The translations under genes and the position numbers were made by a program. This document shows, in pieces, positions 14,786 through 23,441 of a stretch of DNA of 26,011 nucleotides; the first letter of the stretch is position 1, and each line of letters opens with the position of its first letter. A model generated the notes under the pieces. It was not told the DNA's origin. It did not search any database and saw only the letters and a list, made by a program, of their open reading frames with translations. This DNA is from CAZAQB01 sp964487155 (GTDB taxonomy: Bacteria; Pseudomonadota; Gammaproteobacteria; Nitrococcales; Nitrococcaceae), in the NCBI GenBank assembly GCA_964487155.1, contig CAZAQB010000036.1:1-26011 (forward strand), in the 5' to 3' direction.

Positions 14786-14810
14786 GTCGCCCCAGCCGAG
14801 ACCGCCCGGG

Positions 14811-15260
14811 ATGTCCGCCTTGCCGCAGCCCCCGACCTCCCCCGCCGACGGCGCCGACTTCTGCTGGCCGGTGCGCGTGTATTTCGAAGACACCGACTGC
14901 GGCGGGGTCGTCTATCACACCGGCTACCTGCGCTTCATGGAGCGCGCCCGCACCGAGTGGCTGCGCGCTCTGGGGTTCGACCAGGGGCGCCTGCGCGCGG
15001 AACTGGGAGCCGCCTTTGCGGTCCGCAGGCTGCAGGCGGACTATCGCCGCCCCGCGGTGCTGGACGACGAACTCCGGGTCGAGAGCCGGGTGCAGCGCCG
15101 CCGGCGGACGGCCCTGGAGTTCCAGCAGGACGTGACCCGAGTCGGGGACGCGGCGCTGCTGTGCCGCGCCTCGGTCGAGGTGGTCTGCCTGGACGCGCGG
15201 ACCCTGCGGCCGCGGCCGCTGCCCCCCATCGTTGACGGTGAGCTACCCAATGTCCGCTGA
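14811..15260 (+). CDS. ybgC: Acyl-CoA thioesterase YbgC (Tol-Pal associated)
   Basis: The 149-aa hot-dog fold thioesterase has the family block VYFEDTDCGGVVYHTGYLRFMERARTEWLR in sequence; the Asp in EDTD is the catalytic residue in YbgC enzymes. It is the first gene of the Tol-Pal operon, as is usual. The frame is open upstream to 14610, but that stretch contains two terminators. ATG at 14811 is therefore chosen; it is preceded by the promoter candidate at 14757-14785. The stop overlaps the tolQ start by 11 bp. Confidence 0.95.
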   Translation: MSALPQPPTSPADGADFCWPVRVYFEDTDCGGVVYHTGYLRFMERARTEWLRALGFDQGRLRAELGAAFAVRRLQADYRRPAVLDDELRVESRVQRRRRTALEFQQDVTRVGDAALLCRASVEVVCLDARTLRPRPLPPIVDGELPNVR

Positions 15261-15960
15261 CCTGTCCATCCTGCAGCTCGTCCTGGACGCCAGCCTCGTG
15301 GTCCAGCTGGTGATGCTGATCCTGCTGGCCGCCTCGCTGATGTCCTGGGCGCTGATCTTCCGCAAGCGCAGTGTGCTGGGCGAGGCCCAGCGGGGCGCCG
15401 AAACCTTCGAGGAGCAGTTCTGGTCCGGCGGCAATCTCACCGAGATGTTCGGCCGCATGGAGCGAACCGAGGGCGCCCAGAGCGCCGGCATGGGCCGCAT
15501 CTTCCAGGCCGGATTCCGGGAGTTCAGCCGCATGCGTGCCCAGCGGGTGGCCCCGGAGTTCACCGTGGAGGCGGCCCACCGGGCGATGCGCGTGACACTC
15601 TCCCGCGAGCAGGACGAGCTGGAGCGCTACATCCCGTTCCTGGCCACGGTGGGTTCCACCAGCCCCTACATCGGGCTGTTCGGCACCGTGTGGGGCATCA
15701 TGAACTCGTTCCGGGCGCTGGGGCAGATGCAGCAGGCCACCCTGGCCACGGTGGCGCCGGGCATTGCCGAAGCCCTGGTGGCCACCGCGCTGGGCCTGTT
15801 CGCCGCCATCCCGGCGGTGATCGCCTACAACCGCTATGCCAGCTGGGTGGAACGCCTGACGAGCCGCTACGAGATCTTCATGGAAGAGTTCACCAGCATC
15901 CTGCAGCGCCACGCCTACGCCCCCGCCAGCGGCGAGGGGGCAGTGGCGGGGAAACGCTGA
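15250..15960 (+). CDS. tolQ: Tol-Pal system protein TolQ
   Basis: TolQ is an inner-membrane proton-channel subunit that, with TolR, energises TolA. The 236-aa protein has three membrane segments at about 17-37, 130-152 and 170-193. It shows the conserved TSPYIGLFGTVWGIMNSF and VAPGIAEALVATALGLFAAIPAV blocks of the MotA/TolQ/ExbB family. ATG at 15250 with GGTGAG upstream is chosen. A TTG at 15232 in the same frame would add 6 residues. Confidence 0.97.
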   Translation: MSADLSILQLVLDASLVVQLVMLILLAASLMSWALIFRKRSVLGEAQRGAETFEEQFWSGGNLTEMFGRMERTEGAQSAGMGRIFQAGFREFSRMRAQRVAPEFTVEAAHRAMRVTLSREQDELERYIPFLATVGSTSPYIGLFGTVWGIMNSFRALGQMQQATLATVAPGIAEALVATALGLFAAIPAVIAYNRYASWVERLTSRYEIFMEEFTSILQRHAYAPASGEGAVAGKR

Positions 15961-15966
15961 GACCCC

Positions 15967-16406
<440 letters not shown>

Positions 16407-16410
<4 letters not shown>

Positions 16411-17408
16411 CCCCCCGGGATAGCCGCTACCTGCTGTACTCGGTGCTGCTGCACGTGGCGCTCATCGCCCTGCTGGCGGTGAGCTTCGCCTGGGCGCCCT
16501 CCCCCTCCAACCCCGAGCCCCAGGCGATGCAGGCCGTGGTGATGGAGGACACCGCCCGCCAGCAGGAACTGGAGCGCCAGCGGGAGGCCGAACGTCAGGC
16601 CCAGGCGGAGGCCGCGCGCAAGGCCCGTGAAGCCGCCGAGGCACGCCGGCGGGCGGAGGAACAGCGCGAGGCCGAGGAGGCCGCCCGCCGGGAGGCCGAA
16701 CGCAAGGCCACCGAGGCCCGCCGGGAACAGCAGCGCCAGGCGGAGATCCAACGCCAGCAGGCTGAGGCCCGGGCCAAAGCCGAGGCCAACAAGGCCGAGG
16801 CGGAGCGCAAGACCCGGGAAGCCGCCGAGCGCAAACGCGAGGCCGAACAGCACCGCCAGGCCGAGCTGGAACGCCAGCGCCATGCCGAGGCCAAGCGCAA
16901 GGCGGAATCGCAAGCGCGCCAAAAAGCCGAAGAAGAGGCGCGCCGCAAGGCCGAGGCCGAAGCCCGCCGCCGGGCGGAGGCGGAAGCCGAGGCAAAACGC
17001 AAGGCCGAAGCGGAGGCCCGCCGCCGCGCCGAGGAAGAGCGCCGCCGGCGGGAGGCCGAGGAGGCCCTGCAGCGCCAGCTCGCCGCGGAGCAGGCCGCCG
17101 AAGAACGCGCGCGCCGGGTCGCGGCAGCCCAGGCCCAGTACACTGACGCCATCCGCACCCAGGTGGCCCGGGCCTGGATCCGGCCACCCGGAACACCCGA
17201 CGGACTGGAATGCACCATCAGTGTACGCCTGGGGCCGGGGGGCCTCGTGTTGGACGCGGAAGTGGTGCATTCCAGCGGCAATGCCGCCTTCGACCGCTCT
17301 GCAGAACAAGCGGTTGAAAAGGCGAGCCCGCTGCCGTTCCCCCGGGATCCCGACACGGCGGCGGAGTTCCGTCGCCAGCCGCTGACCTTCGTCTTTCGAC
17401 CTGCATGA
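16407..17408 (+). CDS. tolA: Tol-Pal system protein TolA
   Basis: TolA links the inner-membrane TolQR motor to Pal and TolB. The 333-aa protein has the classic three domains. These are an N-terminal membrane helix (about 8-29, containing LLHVALIALL), a long Ala/Glu/Arg/Lys helical rod (about 45-240), and a C-terminal globular domain (from about YTDAIRTQVARAWIRPPGT, with the Cys of LECTISVRL). The rod is encoded by repetitive GC-rich sequence (16540-17130), which produces long spurious frames on both strands. The start ATG overlaps the tolR stop, and the stop overlaps tolB. Confidence 0.95.
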
Positions 17409-18706
17409 GGCACCGCATGGCAACACTTCGCGCCGCGACCCTGCTGCTGGCCGCGCTGGCACTGGCCCCGACCGCCGCCGCCGAAATCCGCATCGAGATC
17501 ACCGGCGGCGCCGAGGCCGCCCTGCCCGTGGCGATGGTGCCCTTCGAGGGCAGCGAGAGCCCCCAGGTGCCGGTGGACGTGGCCGCCATCGTCCAGGCCG
17601 ACCTGCAGCGCAGCGGCATGTTCGACCCGGTGGACCGGAGTGACTTCCTGAGCCGGCCCGGGCGCTTCGAGGACGTGCGGTTCCAGAACTGGCGCGCCCT
17701 CGGGGTCGACAACCTGGTGGTGGGCAGCATCGCGCCCGGCCCCCGGGGTTTCGATGTGCGCTTCGAGCTGCTGGACGTCTACCGGGGCTCGCGGCTGGTC
17801 GGCAAGCGCTACCAGGTGGGCGCCGGGGCCCTGCGCACCCTGGCCCACACCGTCGCCAACGAGGTGTTCCAGGCCATCATCGGCCGCCCGGGCGGCTTCA
17901 ACACCCGTATCGCCTACGTCGGTGTCGAGGGCGCGGGCGACGACCGGCGCTACCGCCTGGTGGTGGCGGATGCCGACGGCTTCAGCCCCCAGACCGTGCT
18001 CACCTCGGCGGCACCCCTGCTGTCGCCGGCCTGGTCGCCGGACGGCCGCCGGCTCGCCTACGTGAGCTTCGAGTCGCGGCGCTCGGAGGTCTATGTCCAG
18101 GAGGTGGCGAGCGGCAAGCGCCGCAAGGTGGCGAGCTTCCAGGGCATCAACGGCGCCCCGGCCTGGAGCCCCGACGGCCGGCGCCTGGCGCTGGCCCTGT
18201 CCAAGGACGGCAACCCGGAGATCTACCTGCTGGAGGTGGAAAGCGGCGCCCTGCGGCGGCTCACCAACCACTGGGCCATCGACACCGAGCCGGTCTGGAC
18301 CCCGGACGGCAAGGCGCTGCTGTTCACCTCGGACCGGGGTGGCGCGCCCCAGATCTACCGGCTGCCGGTGTCGGTGGCCGGCGAGCCGCAGCGGGTCACC
18401 TTCGAGGGGGGTTACAATGCCTCCCCGGATCTGTCCCCCGACGGCCGGCTGCTCACCATGGTGCACCGCACCGAGGGGCGCTACACCATCGCCGTGATGG
18501 ACCTGGAGAGCGGCCTGGTGCGCAGCCTTACCGACGGCCCCCTGGACGAGTCCCCGACCTTTTCGCCCAACGGCGCCATGATTCTCTACAGCAGCTCCGC
18601 CGGCAGCCAGGCCCTGGCCACGGTCTCGGTGCACGGCCGCGCGCGCCAGCCCCTGCAGTCGGTGGGCGATGAAGTGCGCGAGCCGGCCTGGTCCCCCGGA
18701 CGCTGA
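17405..18706 (+). CDS. tolB: Tol-Pal system beta-propeller protein TolB
   Basis: TolB is a periplasmic protein that binds Pal and is displaced by TolA. The 433-aa precursor has a signal peptide (LLLAALALAPTAAAE, cleavage likely after AAA). An N-terminal alpha/beta domain follows, then at least five propeller repeats of the WSPDGRRLAYVS type (for example AWSPDGRRLA, VWTPDGKALL, DLSPDGRLLT, TFSPNGAMIL). The ATG at 17405 overlaps the tolA stop; ATG at 17417 is an alternative that keeps the signal peptide. Confidence 0.97.
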   Translation: MRHRMATLRAATLLLAALALAPTAAAEIRIEITGGAEAALPVAMVPFEGSESPQVPVDVAAIVQADLQRSGMFDPVDRSDFLSRPGRFEDVRFQNWRALGVDNLVVGSIAPGPRGFDVRFELLDVYRGSRLVGKRYQVGAGALRTLAHTVANEVFQAIIGRPGGFNTRIAYVGVEGAGDDRRYRLVVADADGFSPQTVLTSAAPLLSPAWSPDGRRLAYVSFESRRSEVYVQEVASGKRRKVASFQGINGAPAWSPDGRRLALALSKDGNPEIYLLEVESGALRRLTNHWAIDTEPVWTPDGKALLFTSDRGGAPQIYRLPVSVAGEPQRVTFEGGYNASPDLSPDGRLLTMVHRTEGRYTIAVMDLESGLVRSLTDGPLDESPTFSPNGAMILYSSSAGSQALATVSVHGRARQPLQSVGDEVREPAWSPGR

Positions 18707-18738
18707 CCTGCTACCCCAATCCCCTAGGAGACATGTCT

Positions 18739-19314
18739 ATGAACCGCAACCGATTCAGGCTCCCCCTGGCCGCCCTTGCGCTGGCGCTGACGGCCGGCTG
18801 CACCAACCTGCCTCCGGAGGAGGATGTCCCCGTGTTCGGGGAGCCCGGCGCCGAGTCCGATGGCGCCGGCGCCGGCGGCGGGCTGTCCGCCGAGGAACTG
18901 GAGGCGGTGCCCGCCGAGGCCCAGGCCATGGAGGCCGAGGGCGGCCTGGCGGCGAGCGAGCTGGAAGACCCCACCGGAACGCTCTCCCAGCGCGTGGTCT
19001 ACTTCGAGTTCGACAGCAGCAGCATCCGCGCCGACGACATGGAGCTGATCGAGGCCCACGGCGCCTACCTGGCCAGCCACCCCGAGCAGCGCATCGTGGT
19101 GGAGGGTCACACCGACGAGCGGGGCTCCCGGGAGTACAACCTGGCCCTGGGCGAGCGCCGGGCCAAGGCCGTGGCCCAGGCCCTGGAACTGAACGGCACC
19201 GCCGCGGAACAGATCGAGGTGGTCAGCTTCGGTGAGGAAAAGCCGGCCGAAACCGGGCAGAATGAGGCCGCCTGGTCCCAGAACCGCCGCGCCGAGATCA
19301 TCTACACCCGATGA
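18739..19314 (+). CDS. pal: Peptidoglycan-associated lipoprotein Pal
   Basis: Pal is an outer-membrane lipoprotein that anchors to peptidoglycan and is recruited to the septum by Tol. The 191-aa precursor has the lipobox LTAGC (Cys21) and a Gly/Ala/Glu-rich linker. The OmpA-like domain carries the peptidoglycan-binding block VEGHTDERGSREYNLALGERR. The ribosome binding site AGGAG (18726-18730) is 8 nt before the ATG at 18739 but only 2 nt before the in-frame ATG at 18733, so the later start is preferred. Confidence 0.96.
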   Translation: MNRNRFRLPLAALALALTAGCTNLPPEEDVPVFGEPGAESDGAGAGGGLSAEELEAVPAEAQAMEAEGGLAASELEDPTGTLSQRVVYFEFDSSSIRADDMELIEAHGAYLASHPEQRIVVEGHTDERGSREYNLALGERRAKAVAQALELNGTAAEQIEVVSFGEEKPAETGQNEAAWSQNRRAEIIYTR

Positions 19315-20129
19315 CTGTCATGACCCTCGCCAAGCGCCTCCCCCTGGCCCTGGCACTGCTCACCGCCCTGGCCGGGGCCGCCCACGCCCAGCAGGGCGAG
19401 CGCAGCCTGGAGCAGCGGGTGACTCTGCTGGAGCGCAAGCTGGACAGCTCCGCCCTCACCGGCATGCTGAACTCGGTGGAGCAGCTGCGCGCCGAGCTGC
19501 AGCGCCTGCGTGGCGAGGTGGAGCGCCTCAACCGCGAGGTGGAAGACATGCGCAGCCGCCAGCGCGAGCTCTACGTGGACCTGGACAGCCGGCTGCGGGA
19601 GCTGCGCACGGCGCCGCCGGCGCCCGGCACGTCCGGTCAGCCGCCAGCCGGCGCCGCGACCCCGCCGGCAGACCCCCAGATCCCGCCCGCCGGCGGCTCG
19701 ACGCCGGAGTCGGGCAGCGCGAGCGAACCCTCCGAATCGGCGGATCCCGCCGCCGAGTCCCGGCGCTATCAGCAGGCCCTGCAGACCCTGCGTGACGGCC
19801 GCTACGCCGAGGCCTCCGATCAGCTGCGAAGCTTCCTGCAGGACTACCCCGACGGCCGGCTGGCCGACAACGCCCGCTACTGGCTGGGGGAGTCCTACTA
19901 CGTGGTACGCCGCTTCGAGCCTGCCATGGAGCAGTTCCAGCAGGTGATGGCAGACTTCCCCGACAGCGCCAAGCGCCCGGATGCCCTGCTTAAGATCGGC
20001 TACATCCAGTTCGAGCAGGGCCGGCTTGACGCGGCCCGGGACACCCTCAACCAGGTCATCCGCCAGTATCCGGACTCCACCGCCGCCAGCCTGGCCCAGC
20101 AGCGGCTGCGCCGCCTGAGCGGGGGTTGA
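19311..20129 (+). CDS. cpoB: Cell division coordinator CpoB (YbgF)
   Basis: CpoB is a periplasmic protein that couples Tol-Pal constriction with peptidoglycan synthesis in E. coli. The 272-aa precursor has a signal peptide ending AHA-QQ and an N-terminal trimerising coiled coil (about 30-82). A Pro/Gly/Ser-rich linker (about 97-143) and a C-terminal tetratricopeptide domain (about 148-270, with FLQDYPDGRLADNARYWLGE) follow. The ATG overlaps the pal stop by 4 nt, and the stop overlaps a TTG that could start queE. Confidence 0.95.
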   Translation: MTVMTLAKRLPLALALLTALAGAAHAQQGERSLEQRVTLLERKLDSSALTGMLNSVEQLRAELQRLRGEVERLNREVEDMRSRQRELYVDLDSRLRELRTAPPAPGTSGQPPAGAATPPADPQIPPAGGSTPESGSASEPSESADPAAESRRYQQALQTLRDGRYAEASDQLRSFLQDYPDGRLADNARYWLGESYYVVRRFEPAMEQFQQVMADFPDSAKRPDALLKIGYIQFEQGRLDAARDTLNQVIRQYPDSTAASLAQQRLRRLSGG

Positions 20130-20149
20130 GCCGGACCAGGCGCGTCCCC

Positions 20150-20833
20150 ATGGCCGGACTGAGCCCCCCGAACGGTGCGCCCCGCGGCGAGCCGGAGAGT
20201 GTCCGCCTTACCGAGATCTTCCTGTCGCTGCAGGGGGAGGCCGACAGCGTGGGCTGGCCCACGGTGTTCGTGCGCCTCACCGGCTGTCCACTGCGCTGCA
20301 CCTGGTGCGATACCGCGTACGCCTTCCATGGCGGCCGGCGGGCGTCGCTGGAGGCGGTGCTGGAGCAGGTGGCGGCCCATGCCACCGAGCGGGTCACCGT
20401 CACCGGCGGCGAGCCCCTGGCCCAGCCCGGCTGCCTGGCGCTGCTCGCCCGGCTCTGCGACGCCGGCCATCGGGTCTCCCTGGAGACCAGCGGCGCCCTG
20501 GACATCGCCCCGGTGGACCCCCGTGTGGTGAAGGTCATGGACCTCAAGGCCCCGGGCTCCGGCGAATCGGCCCGCAACCGCTGGGAGAACCTGCAGCACC
20601 TCGACCCGTTCGATCAGGTGAAGATCGTCATCGCCGACCGGGAGGACTACCTCTGGGCCCGCCACGTGGTGCACCACAGGAACCTGGCCGAGCGCTGCCA
20701 GGTGCTGTTCTCCCCCGCCTACGGCCGGCTGGAACCCCGCCGACTCGCTGACTGGATCCTGCAGGATCGCCTGCCGGTGCGCTTTCAGGTCCAGCTCCAC
20801 AAGCTGCTCTGGGGCGAGGCCCCCGGCCACTGA
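20150..20833 (+). CDS. queE: 7-carboxy-7-deazaguanine synthase QueE
   Basis: QueE is a radical-SAM enzyme of queuosine/preQ0 synthesis that converts 6-carboxytetrahydropterin to 7-carboxy-7-deazaguanine. The 227-aa protein has the cluster motif CPLRCTWC (Cys46, Cys50, Cys53; C-x3-C-x2-C), the Gly-rich VTGGEPL motif and a conserved MDLKAPGSGE. ATG at 20150 is chosen. A TTG at 20126 that overlaps the cpoB stop (TTGA) would add 8 residues and suggests coupling. It is followed by queC after 1 nt. Confidence 0.95.
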   Translation: MAGLSPPNGAPRGEPESVRLTEIFLSLQGEADSVGWPTVFVRLTGCPLRCTWCDTAYAFHGGRRASLEAVLEQVAAHATERVTVTGGEPLAQPGCLALLARLCDAGHRVSLETSGALDIAPVDPRVVKVMDLKAPGSGESARNRWENLQHLDPFDQVKIVIADREDYLWARHVVHHRNLAERCQVLFSPAYGRLEPRRLADWILQDRLPVRFQVQLHKLLWGEAPGH

Positions 20834-20834
20834 C

Positions 20835-21533
20835 ATGGCGGCTGCGCAACGCCGCGCCGTGGTGCTGATCTCCGGCGGCCTGGACTCCGCCACGGTGCTG
20901 GCCATGGCCCGCGCCCAGGGTTACCGCTGCCATGCCCTGTCCTTCGAGTACGGCCAGCGCCACGCCCCCGAGCTGGCCGCCGCCGCCCGCGTGGCCGAGC
21001 GCCTGGGCGCCGCCGAGCACCGGGTGCTGCCCATCGGCCTGGGCGCCCTGGGCGGCTCGGCCCTGACCGACCCCGCCATCGCCGTGCCGGAACACGGCGG
21101 CGAGGGCATCCCCATCACCTACGTGCCGGCCCGCAACACGGTATTCCTGGCCTTCGCCCTGGGCTGGGCAGAAATTCTGGGAGCCTTCGACCTGTTCATG
21201 GGGGTCAACGCCGTGGACTACTCCGGCTACCCCGACTGCCGGCCCGAGTTCATCGCCGCCTTCGAGGCCACCGCCAACCTGGCCACCCGGGCCGCCGTGC
21301 AGGGCGAAGGCCGCTACCGCATCCACACCCCCCTGATCGACCTCAGCAAGGCCGAGATCGTGCGACAGGGCACCGAACTTGGGGTGGACTACGCACTGAC
21401 CGTGTCCTGCTACCAGGCGGACGGTGAAGGCCGGGCCTGCGGGCGCTGCGATTCCTGCCGCTTCCGCGCCCAGGGCTTCGCCCAGGCCCGCCTGCCGGAT
21501 CCCACCCGCTACCAGGGCACCGCCGATCGCTGA
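20835..21533 (+). CDS. queC: 7-cyano-7-deazaguanine synthase QueC
   Basis: QueC is an ATP-dependent enzyme that converts the QueE product to preQ0. The 232-aa protein has the PP-loop SGGLDS (13-18). The zinc-binding cysteines are at the C-terminus (Cys192, Cys202, Cys205, Cys208, in SCYQADGEGRACGRCDSC). The order cpoB-queE-queC-tRNA-Lys is a known gammaproteobacterial arrangement. Confidence 0.97.
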   Translation: MAAAQRRAVVLISGGLDSATVLAMARAQGYRCHALSFEYGQRHAPELAAAARVAERLGAAEHRVLPIGLGALGGSALTDPAIAVPEHGGEGIPITYVPARNTVFLAFALGWAEILGAFDLFMGVNAVDYSGYPDCRPEFIAAFEATANLATRAAVQGEGRYRIHTPLIDLSKAEIVRQGTELGVDYALTVSCYQADGEGRACGRCDSCRFRAQGFAQARLPDPTRYQGTADR

Positions 21534-21681
21534 CGCGGTTTGTCGGCTCCCGGCGGCGGGGGTATCCTTGCGCGCTCCCGGGCCATGATCACCTGGCCGT
21601 CCCGACCGGACCTCAGGGCCGGGCCCGGATCGAGGCCACCGGCTCCGCGCCAGGGAGGGCATGACATACCTCAGCCACACC

Positions 21682-21757
21682 GGGCCGTTAGCTCAACCGG
21701 TAGAGCATCGGACTTTTAATCCGCTGGTTCTGGGTTCGAGTCCCAGGCGGCCCACCA
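21682..21757 (+). tRNA. tRNA-Lys(UUU)
   Basis: A complete cloverleaf is present. Acceptor arms are GGGCCGT/GCGGCCC, the D-arm follows AGCTCAACCGGTAGAGC, and the anticodon loop CTTTTAA has TTT at 21715-21717. The T-arm is CTGGGTTCGAGTCCCAG, and CCA is encoded. A tRNA-Lys after the tol-pal-cpoB block is conserved in gammaproteobacteria. It marks the left edge of the prophage-like insertion. Confidence 0.97.
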
Positions 21758-21759
21758 AC
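21718..21759. repeat. tRNA-Lys 3' end as left attachment copy (attL-like)
   Basis: These 42 bp (from the anticodon-loop 3' side through CCACCAAC) recur imperfectly at 25038-25079 with 37/42 identical bases. Integrases often use tRNA 3' ends, which leaves the tRNA intact on one side. No integrase gene is present between the copies. Confidence 0.6.
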
Positions 21760-21884
21760 TTAGCGACGCTTTGGGAACCGGTGGTACTCTCAGACCACAG
21801 ATAGGCAACATTCCTTGAGCGTGGTCCTATGCCGGAACGCAAGCGCCCCTCCTGGCTCCCCCCAAAGGTTTTCGAGCGCCGCGC

Positions 21885-22079
21885 GTGGTCTGCGGCGCTA
21901 TGACGCGCCAGTGGCGGCCGTGCCGGCGGCTGTCGGTCCCCGGCAAGGTGCGCTGCCCGAACCATGGGGGGCTGTCCACTGGAGCGCGGACCCCCGAAGG
22001 CCTGGAGCGGATACGGGAAGCCCAGCGGCAACGGTGGGCCCGGTCGGGAGCAGAGAAGGCACGGCCGGATTGCGATTAG
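21885..22079 (+). CDS. HGGxSTG-domain small protein (phage-associated), possibly frameshifted
   Basis: The 64-aa product from GTG at 21885 contains CGAMTRQWRPC...CPNHGGLSTGARTPEG, the Cys/His HGGxSTG domain common in small proteins of prophages and islands. Its function is unknown. The family domain usually follows a short N-terminal segment. The overlapping frame from ATG 21829 encodes MPERKRPSWLPPKVFERR before running out of frame, which suggests a one-base shift has split the original gene. It is the first gene after the tRNA. Confidence 0.7.
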   Translation: MVCGAMTRQWRPCRRLSVPGKVRCPNHGGLSTGARTPEGLERIREAQRQRWARSGAEKARPDCD

Positions 22080-22162
22080 CGCACCCCTTGCGATTTTCTT
22101 TATATTCCATCAATTATCTATCTGCTACTCTGGTTCCACTTGTCACAAGCGGGGATGCAACC

Positions 22163-22396
22163 ATGAGCCAGCAGGAACAGCCGCAGGGTGCCGGACTGGC
22201 GCGGACCGTCCGCGACGGCGAGCATGAGCCAGTGGCGGTCTACGTGGACGAGTGCGAGGAAGGGTGGGCGCTGGTCTTTCGCCAGGGTGGGGGCCGGATC
22301 CATCTGGACGCCAGCACGGCCGCTGATCTGGTGGCCGCCGTCCAGGCGGCGCTTCGAGGCAAAATCCTGAGACAGGAAATCTTCAAGTATTCTTGA
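22163..22396 (+). CDS. Hypothetical 77-aa protein
   Basis: I do not recognise this protein. It is 77 aa, acidic in the middle (YVDECEEGWALVF) and basic at the end (LRGKILRQEIFKYS), with no signal peptide or membrane segment. The ATG is preceded by GGGGA about 9 nt upstream, and a clearly AT-rich 60-bp stretch (22080-22140) precedes it and probably holds the promoter. The start of a longer open frame to 21815 is rejected because it runs through the HGGxSTG gene. It lies in the prophage-like insertion. Confidence 0.55.
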   Translation: MSQQEQPQGAGLARTVRDGEHEPVAVYVDECEEGWALVFRQGGGRIHLDASTAADLVAAVQAALRGKILRQEIFKYS

Positions 22397-22420
22397 CCTA
22401 TCAAGAGTCCTGCCCCATAT

Positions 22421-22448
22421 TTGGCATAGGCCAGACATGGCCTAGATA
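22421..22448 (+). promoter_or_regulatory. Promoter with embedded operator-like palindrome upstream of NYN gene
   Basis: TTGGCA, a 16-bp spacer and TAGATA (about 22421-22448) form a promoter candidate. Its spacer holds TAGGCCA-GACA-TGGCCTA (7-bp inverted repeat, about 22427-22444). A repressor bound there would block the promoter. The protein that binds is unknown. Confidence 0.4.
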
Positions 22449-22456
22449 GAAACCGG

Positions 22457-22516
22457 CCCCCTCGTTCGTCCCTGATGAAAGACGCGAAAGCGTCACGAGC
22501 GACGGGGGTCTTTTTT
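22457..22516 (+). terminator. Structured leader with terminator, upstream of NYN gene
   Basis: The outer stem CCCCC-TCGTTCGT (22457-22469) pairs with ACGAGCGA-C-GGGGG (22495-22508), with one bulge and one wobble pair. Stacked inside is a perfect GACGC-GAAA-GCGTC tetraloop hairpin (22481-22494). TCTTTTTTG follows. It lies between the promoter candidate and the NYN ribosome binding site. It therefore either ends the 77-aa gene transcript, attenuates NYN expression, or is a small RNA. Confidence 0.65.
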
Positions 22517-22534
22517 GTTCAAGGGGGACACAGG

Positions 22535-23152
22535 ATGTATCCGCCCCGGTACGCCATCCTCCTGGACGGCGGGTTTCTCATCAAGAAGCTATACGAGAGA
22601 AACCGCAGGTTCCCAGACGCGGACGACGTACAGCAGGTCTGCGACGCGATCCGGGCACGCGAGCCCTTGTCGCACCTGGAGCTTTTGCGAATCTACTTCT
22701 ACCATGCCCCGCCAGCTAAGGACGAACTGACCAACCCTCTGGACCAAACCGTCCAGCGCTTGGCGAACAGCCAGACTTTTCGGGAAAACAGTTCGTTGCT
22801 GGACAGCCTTGAGTTGCGCCCAGACTTCGCCTTGCGGCTTGGCGAGACCGTGTCGCACGGATGGAAGCTTGGGGACCGGGCCATGCGGAACATCCTGGGC
22901 CAAAGCCGGGCGGTGGAAGCACGGGACCTCGTGCCGAATATCCAGCAGAAGGGCGTGGATCTTCGTATCGGCTTGGACATCGCCCGGCTCTCCCTCAAGG
23001 AGATGGTCCGAGTCGTGGTGGTCGTCACTGGCGATAGCGATCTAGTGCCCGCCTTCCGCTTCGCAAGGCGAGAGGGTCTCAGGGTTTATCTTGACACCAT
23101 GGGTCATGGCGTCCGCAGAGACCTGAAAGCTCACGTTGACACACTCTTTTAG
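22535..23152 (+). CDS. NYN-domain (PIN-like) putative ribonuclease
   Basis: The 205-aa protein resembles the LabA/DUF88 NYN family, which has a PIN-like RNase fold. Acidic residues expected at the active site are Asp11 (AILLDGGFL), Asp142 in the KGVDLRIGLDIARLS block, and Asp167/Asp169 (VVVVTGDSDLVPAF). The ATG at 22535 is preceded by AAGGGGGACACAGG, a strong ribosome binding site; earlier in-frame codons lie inside the terminator hairpin. Its 3' end overlaps, in antisense, the last 74 bp of the terminase-like frame. Its substrate is unknown. Confidence 0.8.
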   Translation: MYPPRYAILLDGGFLIKKLYERNRRFPDADDVQQVCDAIRAREPLSHLELLRIYFYHAPPAKDELTNPLDQTVQRLANSQTFRENSSLLDSLELRPDFALRLGETVSHGWKLGDRAMRNILGQSRAVEARDLVPNIQQKGVDLRIGLDIARLSLKEMVRVVVVVTGDSDLVPAFRFARREGLRVYLDTMGHGVRRDLKAHVDTLF

Positions 23153-23441
23153 CCTTTCCCCGAGCGCCTGCCCCGCCGGGCCGTGAGTAGTCCTGCGCTC
23201 CCGGGCTGGTGGTTCTCCTGAGTGCGGCTTGCCTGATCCGCCCCACAATCACCCCGTGGAGAAGGTGCGCGGCTTCCCGTCGCACCCGCCAAGGTAGGGC
23301 GCTGTCCTCAGCCACAACGGAGATGGCCGCCAAGATATTCGGTTCCTCCAGCCGCTCCACTGCTCGCACCACCCCCTTCCGGGCAACGCTGGTCGATCCC
23401 TTCGGCCGGCCGGCGCCGGGTCGTGCTCCGCCGCGTGGCAT
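23079..23441 (-). pseudogene. Terminase-small-subunit-like fragment
   Basis: The 120-aa frame begins MPRGGARPGAGRPKGS, an N-terminus typical of phage terminase small subunits. A helical region follows (NILAAISVVAEDSALPWRVRREAAHLLHG). Its last 25 or so codons are antisense to the NYN gene and look unnatural (CQRELSGLCGRHDPWCQDKP). The original gene therefore probably lost its 3' end when the two segments were joined near 23150. Its start overlaps the upstream stop (TAATG). The functional name is tentative. Confidence 0.55.

Noticed and set aside
16540..17130. Repetitive sequence in tolA as a tandem-repeat element
   Set aside because: It is the expected Ala/Glu/Arg coding repeat of the TolA helical rod, not an independent repeat.
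22472..22490. CTGATGA followed by GAAA, resembling a hammerhead ribozyme core, in the NYN leader
   Set aside because: There is no stem II between the two motifs, and the flanks do not form stem I or a cleavage site in the right order. GAAA is the tetraloop of a simple hairpin.
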